Virus record (IMG/VR): IMGVR_UViG_3300030109_001961
Location: 289-23,518 of that record
DNA from: a virus
Length of the DNA stretch: 23,230 nt
Reading direction: 5' to 3' (one strand)
This document shows positions 20,601 through 23,230 of the stretch, piece after piece. The notes beneath the pieces were generated by a model that saw nothing but the letters and a program-made list of their open reading frames with translations, was not told the DNA's origin and did not search any database. Numbering within the stretch: the first letter of the stretch is position 1; each line of letters opens with the position of its first letter. The position numbers were made by a program, and so were the translations under genes.

Positions 20601-20932
20601 GAATCCTTACAGAAAAAACAGAAGATGGCAAATCTCGAATAGTTACAAAACCAGCAGATACAGGCGAATCTCGAATAGTAGAAGATGTGGGTAATAAATT
20701 TAATGCAAGTTTTAATCCAGCAGGTCAAGCTGCAATAGACCAAGCAAACCAAGAAGCACAAGATAATGATGATGGTGGTAGTGGTAGTGTTGGTAGTGGA
20801 ACATCTGCATCTAATGCAGGATTTACTAGTAGTGATGACGATGATTATGAAGAAAGTGGTAGAGCAAAAGGTGGTATAGCATCTAAACCAAAGAAGAAGA
20901 AAATGAAGCGTGGTGGACTAGCTTCTAAATAA
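17690..20932 (+). CDS. Large multi-domain virion-type protein
   Basis: A 1080-residue protein starting from GTG, with AGGAGAAG ahead. Residues about 127-207 are hydrophobic and helical (VADVATDFIPGVSEAKDVTS, GVIPIGGDALRRALK), like a membrane-active or pre-toxin segment. About 320-470 hold FGYVTAVAARPGFHASQLPV, RAEDHVFAEVEMPDDVDYQS and WVVGGSLKVNKVLT, a module I know from polyvalent phage and plasmid proteins. About 515-590, with VDPVSGNEVPVGSSQEEVRD and LSEGEFVFPADVVRF, recurs in marine phage head proteins. A second hydrophobic stretch lies near 775-812; the tail is KRGGLASK. Probably packaged in the virion; enzymatic activity is not established. Confidence 0.8.
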   Translation: MTELVGEKTGRKTTAGKDLYKTSDGDLVSEKSVTFELFGMYVNAPSIIKGKEYTEKEIKQMVKDGQLKPTSMHKTLKEAVSAAKERSNSLLDTDEQTKRTFKLGGLGKTDSAKKQLDAPEKTKSTTIGGFLDKYVLGPKLQGKVNPTVGQVADVATDFIPGVSEAKDVTSLAKNVASGNLLGAGIDAASLALGVIPIGGDALRRALKASVQPTKTKKAYKLFVEREGKLYPLFVDAKTEVPQGQYIRAVFPEEAFTAPNGKKYVPSKGAERTKGEKAKGTGERIAIPDQETRDKLIKAGYITEKTKGVKDAPFGYVTAVAARPGFHASQLPVATHIGPQDIKVTKKEADKLIKSGITKESIKKRGKQLYVKRRAEDHVFAEVEMPDDVDYQSYLQEIGKTDINDHVPVGGSYKYVDGQADSDKWVVGGSLKVNKVLTRQEAKNMQELEGVKDLPYRDEVEAILGRKLSEGGLLKEKDMQSGIDDYVIAKTNPAEMNEGGMAKQMSLFQEGGLEQDGGTVDPVSGNEVPVGSSQEEVRDDIDAKLSEGEFVFPADVVRFIGLEKLMQLRQEAKAGLKKMEAMGQMGNSEKATLPDDIPFSPEDIMVEDDDGNEGELEMQVGGLAYQQSQVGSQFNIAPRQQDPSGTMGYGYVPPVQQTGYGPSFTGMPQTQQDYTGFDTFVPELDDYKSKTYINKETGEIRVIPHLNGKPIYPIPAGFVLQTEEDEVKPEEPVTQTPTTQVTQDDDDDARNENANRLQSTKSLLGVTSTLDLGEGLKTLGSNKFAQAGLALLTGGIPAAILALTGIPQKVANTILGKVNSGQELTEDEQAQADALANEIALSKREKYFESRPAATSLSRKLGGMTVTGRVGLEVGDIDPVTGGIFNKAGQAVDPRTNENLTSYRSFKDAKVSMKAGAKAGWFGGEISNRTYMGLGEEGKKRYSNYVKNMAEEGVDIASQGRGGSGTGSDKFRILTEKTEDGKSRIVTKPADTGESRIVEDVGNKFNASFNPAGQAAIDQANQEAQDNDDGGSGSVGSGTSASNAGFTSSDDDDYEESGRAKGGIASKPKKKKMKRGGLASK

Positions 20933-20945
20933 CAGACCACATTGT

Positions 20946-20981
20946 TGGCTACTTATACCCCCTAGTGGCTACTATAACCCC
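20946..20981 (+). repeat. Short tandem repeat in the gap before the scaffold gene
   Basis: TGGCTACTTATACCCC (20946-20961) and TGGCTACTATAACCCC (20966-20981) are near-identical with a 20-base step. They occupy the only gap (66 bases) between the large virion protein and the scaffold. They may be regulatory or a small duplication; no clear -35/-10 pair spans them. Confidence 0.5.
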
Positions 20982-20998
20982 AACAAGGAGAAAAGAAA

Positions 20999-21871
20999 AT
21001 GGCAGAAGCTATTGTACAGGAAGCAACACCTAAAAAAGTTGCATTTATGAGTAAACCTTCTAATGTAGAAGAAAGAATAAAAAAAGATGAAGAAGAACTA
21101 AAGAAGTTATTAGATAAACAAAAAGATGATTCTAAAGAAAGTGTAGAATCTAAAAGTGAAACTAATGATATTGTAGAGCCTGAAAGTGCTGAAGAACGTA
21201 GTTTTAAAAAGCGTTATGGTGATTTAAGAAAACATCAACAAAAACAACAAAAAGATTTTGAAGATAAGATTATAAATCTTGAGAGACAATTAGGTGAAGC
21301 TACTAAAAAAGAAATTAAATTACCTAAGACAGAACAAGAATTAGAAACTTGGGCAAAAGAATATCCTGATGTTGCTGCGATTGTAGAATCAATAGCAATT
21401 AAAAAAGCAAGAGAGCAGTCAAAAGGTATCGAAGATAAAATAAAACAATACGAGGATTTACGTGTTGAAGCATCTAAAGAAAAAGCTGAAGCAGAATTAT
21501 TGTCTATACATCCTGATTTTGAACAGATTAGAGAAACAGATGATTTTCATGAGTGGGCTGAAAAACAACCTAAATGGGTACAGAACGCACTATATGAAAA
21601 TGACAATGATGCTAAATCCGCTGCAAGAGCAATAGACTTATATAAAGCTGATAATAACATTACTAAATCTAAACCGAGTAGTAATGCAGCTAAAGCTGTA
21701 AATACTAAAGGTCAGAGGTCTGAACCTCAAGGAGACGAAAGTAAAAGTTTTATAAGAGAGTCTGACGTTCAAAAAATGTCTGCAACAGAGTATGAGAAAA
21801 AAGCAGACACTATAATGGAAGCAATTAGAAGTGGTAAATTTATATATGATTTATCAGGTTCAGCAAGATAA
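20999..21871 (+). CDS. Capsid scaffolding protein
   Basis: A 290-residue, highly charged protein (MAEAIVQEATPKKVAFMSKP) that is mostly coiled coil: RIKKDEEELKKLLDKQKDDS, RYGDLRKHQQKQQKDFEDKI, NLERQLGEATKKEIKLP. It sits directly before the major capsid gene, the standard place for a scaffold, and its Glu/Lys/Gln-rich helices with a folded C-terminal helix (YEKKADTIMEAIRSGKFIYD) fit. Scaffolds guide coat protein assembly and leave or are lost before packaging. AAGGAG precedes the ATG. Confidence 0.85.
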   Translation: MAEAIVQEATPKKVAFMSKPSNVEERIKKDEEELKKLLDKQKDDSKESVESKSETNDIVEPESAEERSFKKRYGDLRKHQQKQQKDFEDKIINLERQLGEATKKEIKLPKTEQELETWAKEYPDVAAIVESIAIKKAREQSKGIEDKIKQYEDLRVEASKEKAEAELLSIHPDFEQIRETDDFHEWAEKQPKWVQNALYENDNDAKSAARAIDLYKADNNITKSKPSSNAAKAVNTKGQRSEPQGDESKSFIRESDVQKMSATEYEKKADTIMEAIRSGKFIYDLSGSAR

Positions 21872-21874
21872 TAG

Positions 21875-21902
21875 TTGACAAACAATATTTTGTGTGTATA
21901 AC
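21875..21902 (+). promoter_or_regulatory. Promoter of the major capsid gene
   Basis: TTGACA (21875-21880), a 16-base spacer and TATAAC (21897-21902) lie immediately after the scaffold stop. It would give the capsid gene its own, stronger transcription, which suits the need for many copies of coat protein. Confidence 0.65.
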
Positions 21903-22102
21903 TATATGTAGTAGTTACTATTATCCCCATTTATGGCAACATAATGGTAACTCATAGCAAGTATAAAGAATATTAGACCTACTCTGTCAAGTAAAAGCCC
22001 AAATTTACAAAGTACAAGTACATTTGCACCTTTGAACAATAGACCCCTAAATAAACTAAATATTTTGCATTTGTAAGTAGTATAATATTAAGGAGAAATA
22101 CT
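21903..22102 (+). promoter_or_regulatory. Long leader upstream of the major capsid gene
   Basis: About 190 bases separate the predicted transcription start (~21909) from the capsid ATG. I find no reading frame of note. The stretch contains GTACAAGTAC (22012-22021) near TTTGCACCTTTG and a TATAATATTA directly before AAGGAG (22090-22095), the capsid ribosome binding site. It may stabilise the message or bind a regulator. No convincing terminator hairpin is seen. Confidence 0.4.
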
Positions 22103-23176
22103 ATGGCGTTTAAACAAGCTGCTGGGTATGGTAATCTTCCTAATGGTAACTTCTCACCTATAATATATTCTAAGCAGGTTCAACTAGCATTTAGAAAAAG
22201 TTCTGTCGTAGAAAGCATTACTAATTCTGATTACTTTGGTGAAATTGCTGCAATGGGTGATACTGTTAAGATTATCAAAGAACCAGAAATTACAGTCAAG
22301 GAATACGCTCGTGGTACAATGATTCAACCACAAGACCTTGATGACGAAGACTTCAGCTTAACTGTCGATCAAGCAAATTATTTTGCATTTAAAATCGATG
22401 ATATAGAGGAAGCACATAGTCACGTAAACTTCTCTCAACTCGCAAGTGACAGAGCAGGGTACAGACTTAAAGATAACTTTGACCAAGAGGTTTTAGGTTA
22501 TCTATCAGGTTTCAAGCAATCATCAATTAATTCTGTTGCAGGAACTGCAAATGATGTCGTAAGTGGCACAAAAGCAGTATCAACAGCAGGTTCTGATGAA
22601 CTATTGACCTCTATGAAACTAAGAAAAGATAGTTTCAGTAACATCACAACTTCTAGTGCAGGAGACCATTCAATACCTCTAGCACCTAGACTAGGTGGTG
22701 CAACTGCACAAGCAACTGCTACAGCAACACCTCTACAGGTTATTGCTAGAATGGGTAGATTGCTTGATACACAATTCGTAGATACAGACGGAAGATGGTT
22801 AGTTTTACATCCAACATTCGTTGAAGTACTCAAAGATGAAGACTCAAGACTTCTCAATGCAGACTTCGGTGAATCAGGTGGATTAAGGTCTGGCTTATCA
22901 ATCGGCAAAATCCACGGATTTGATGTATATATGTCAAACAACTTACCTGCTGTTGGAACAGGTCCGGGAACTTCAGGTTCTGCGAACCAAAATTCTAACT
23001 ATGGCGTTATTGTTGCAGGACATAGTTCATCTGTAGCTACTGCAGAACAAATCAATAAAACAGAGTCTTATAGAGACCCTGATTCTTTTGCTGACATTGT
23101 TCGTGGTATGCATTTGTATGGCAGAAAGATACTTCGACCTGAAGCTATCGCAACTGCTAAATATAACGTAGCGTAA
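22103..23176 (+). CDS. Major capsid protein
   Basis: A 357-residue protein starting MAFKQAAGYGNLPNGNFSPI, with AAGGAG well placed. The N-terminal part (SVVESITNSDYFGEIAAMGD, then VKIIKEPEITVKEY), the acidic block FSLTVDQANYFAFKIDDIEE and C-terminal KILRPEAIATAKYNV match HK97-fold major capsid proteins common in marine phages. The position after the scaffold and own promoter support the role as the main shell protein. Codon choice is richer in C and G than in nearby genes, in keeping with high expression. Confidence 0.9.
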   Translation: MAFKQAAGYGNLPNGNFSPIIYSKQVQLAFRKSSVVESITNSDYFGEIAAMGDTVKIIKEPEITVKEYARGTMIQPQDLDDEDFSLTVDQANYFAFKIDDIEEAHSHVNFSQLASDRAGYRLKDNFDQEVLGYLSGFKQSSINSVAGTANDVVSGTKAVSTAGSDELLTSMKLRKDSFSNITTSSAGDHSIPLAPRLGGATAQATATATPLQVIARMGRLLDTQFVDTDGRWLVLHPTFVEVLKDEDSRLLNADFGESGGLRSGLSIGKIHGFDVYMSNNLPAVGTGPGTSGSANQNSNYGVIVAGHSSSVATAEQINKTESYRDPDSFADIVRGMHLYGRKILRPEAIATAKYNVA

Positions 23177-23187
23177 GGGAGATATAA

Positions 23188-23230
23188 ATGGCAACTTTTG
23201 ATTTAACCTCTAAAGATACCACAGGTGTAT
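23188..23230 (+). CDS. Start of a further structural gene, cut by window edge
   Basis: ATG at 23188 with GGGAG upstream opens MATFDLTSKDTTGV and continues beyond the window. It is 11 bases after the capsid stop, so it belongs to the same late transcript and is probably a head or head-tail connector protein. Too short to identify. Confidence 0.6.
   Translation, partial: MATFDLTSKDTTGV

Noticed and set aside
20631-20679. AATCTCGAATAGT direct repeat at 20631 and 20667
   Set aside because: Encodes a repeated SRIV in the disordered part of the large virion protein; a small internal duplication without further significance.

Overview
This window is part of a tailed double-stranded DNA bacteriophage genome. 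The evidence is a left-to-right order of lysozyme, small terminase, helix-turn-helix protein, large terminase, portal, large virion protein, scaffold and major capsid protein, with almost every gene touching or overlapping the next. DNA is AT-rich throughout. Many small basic or membrane proteins resemble families I know mainly from marine phages of Alphaproteobacteria (DUF5872-, DUF6321-, DUF6552- and GTA-holin-like). A marine alphaproteobacterial host is therefore likely, but this is inference. No integrase, repressor, tRNA, CRISPR array or tail gene is visible; tail genes presumably lie to the right of the window.

Left arm (1-3313, minus strand): a compact operon encodes a 5'(3')-deoxyribonucleotidase-like HAD protein, a zinc-ribbon protein, an HNH endonuclease, small unknown proteins, a SleB-type cell-wall hydrolase and a membrane protein cut by the window edge. 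Upstream of it lie a membrane protein and an ArfA-like ribosome-rescue protein. The whole is driven from a promoter at 3426-3454, whose transcript should begin with a structured leader containing a 15-codon reading frame; a second promoter at about 2652-2684 serves the distal genes.

Middle (3314-6812): an extremely AT-rich block of eight small minus-strand genes (3719-6180) has its own promoter (about 6217-6245) and a strong intrinsic terminator (3661-3694). Each gene is preceded by nearly the same AAAGGATTTA(A)TAAAATG-type start signal. Only the 285-residue gene resembles a known family (gp88-like phage protein with a C-x6-C-x3-C motif). The block sits between two non-coding regions that share inverted sequence boxes (3498-3661 and 6448-6506). 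These boxes lie upstream of the leftward promoter and of a perfect-consensus rightward promoter (6666-6694).

Right arm (6813-23230, plus strand): first a run of small basic, membrane and exported proteins (6822-11079), then a lysis-like cluster with a three-TM holin-like protein, membrane proteins and a GH24 lysozyme (11080-12595). DNA packaging (13214-15417) and head genes (15428-23176) follow. The major capsid gene has its own likely promoter (21875-21902) and a long untranslated leader. The window ends 43 bases into the next gene.

The most interesting unexplained parts are the inverted control boxes around the AT-rich cassette, the structured leader with its small reading frame, the phage ArfA-like gene and the 1080-residue multi-domain virion protein.
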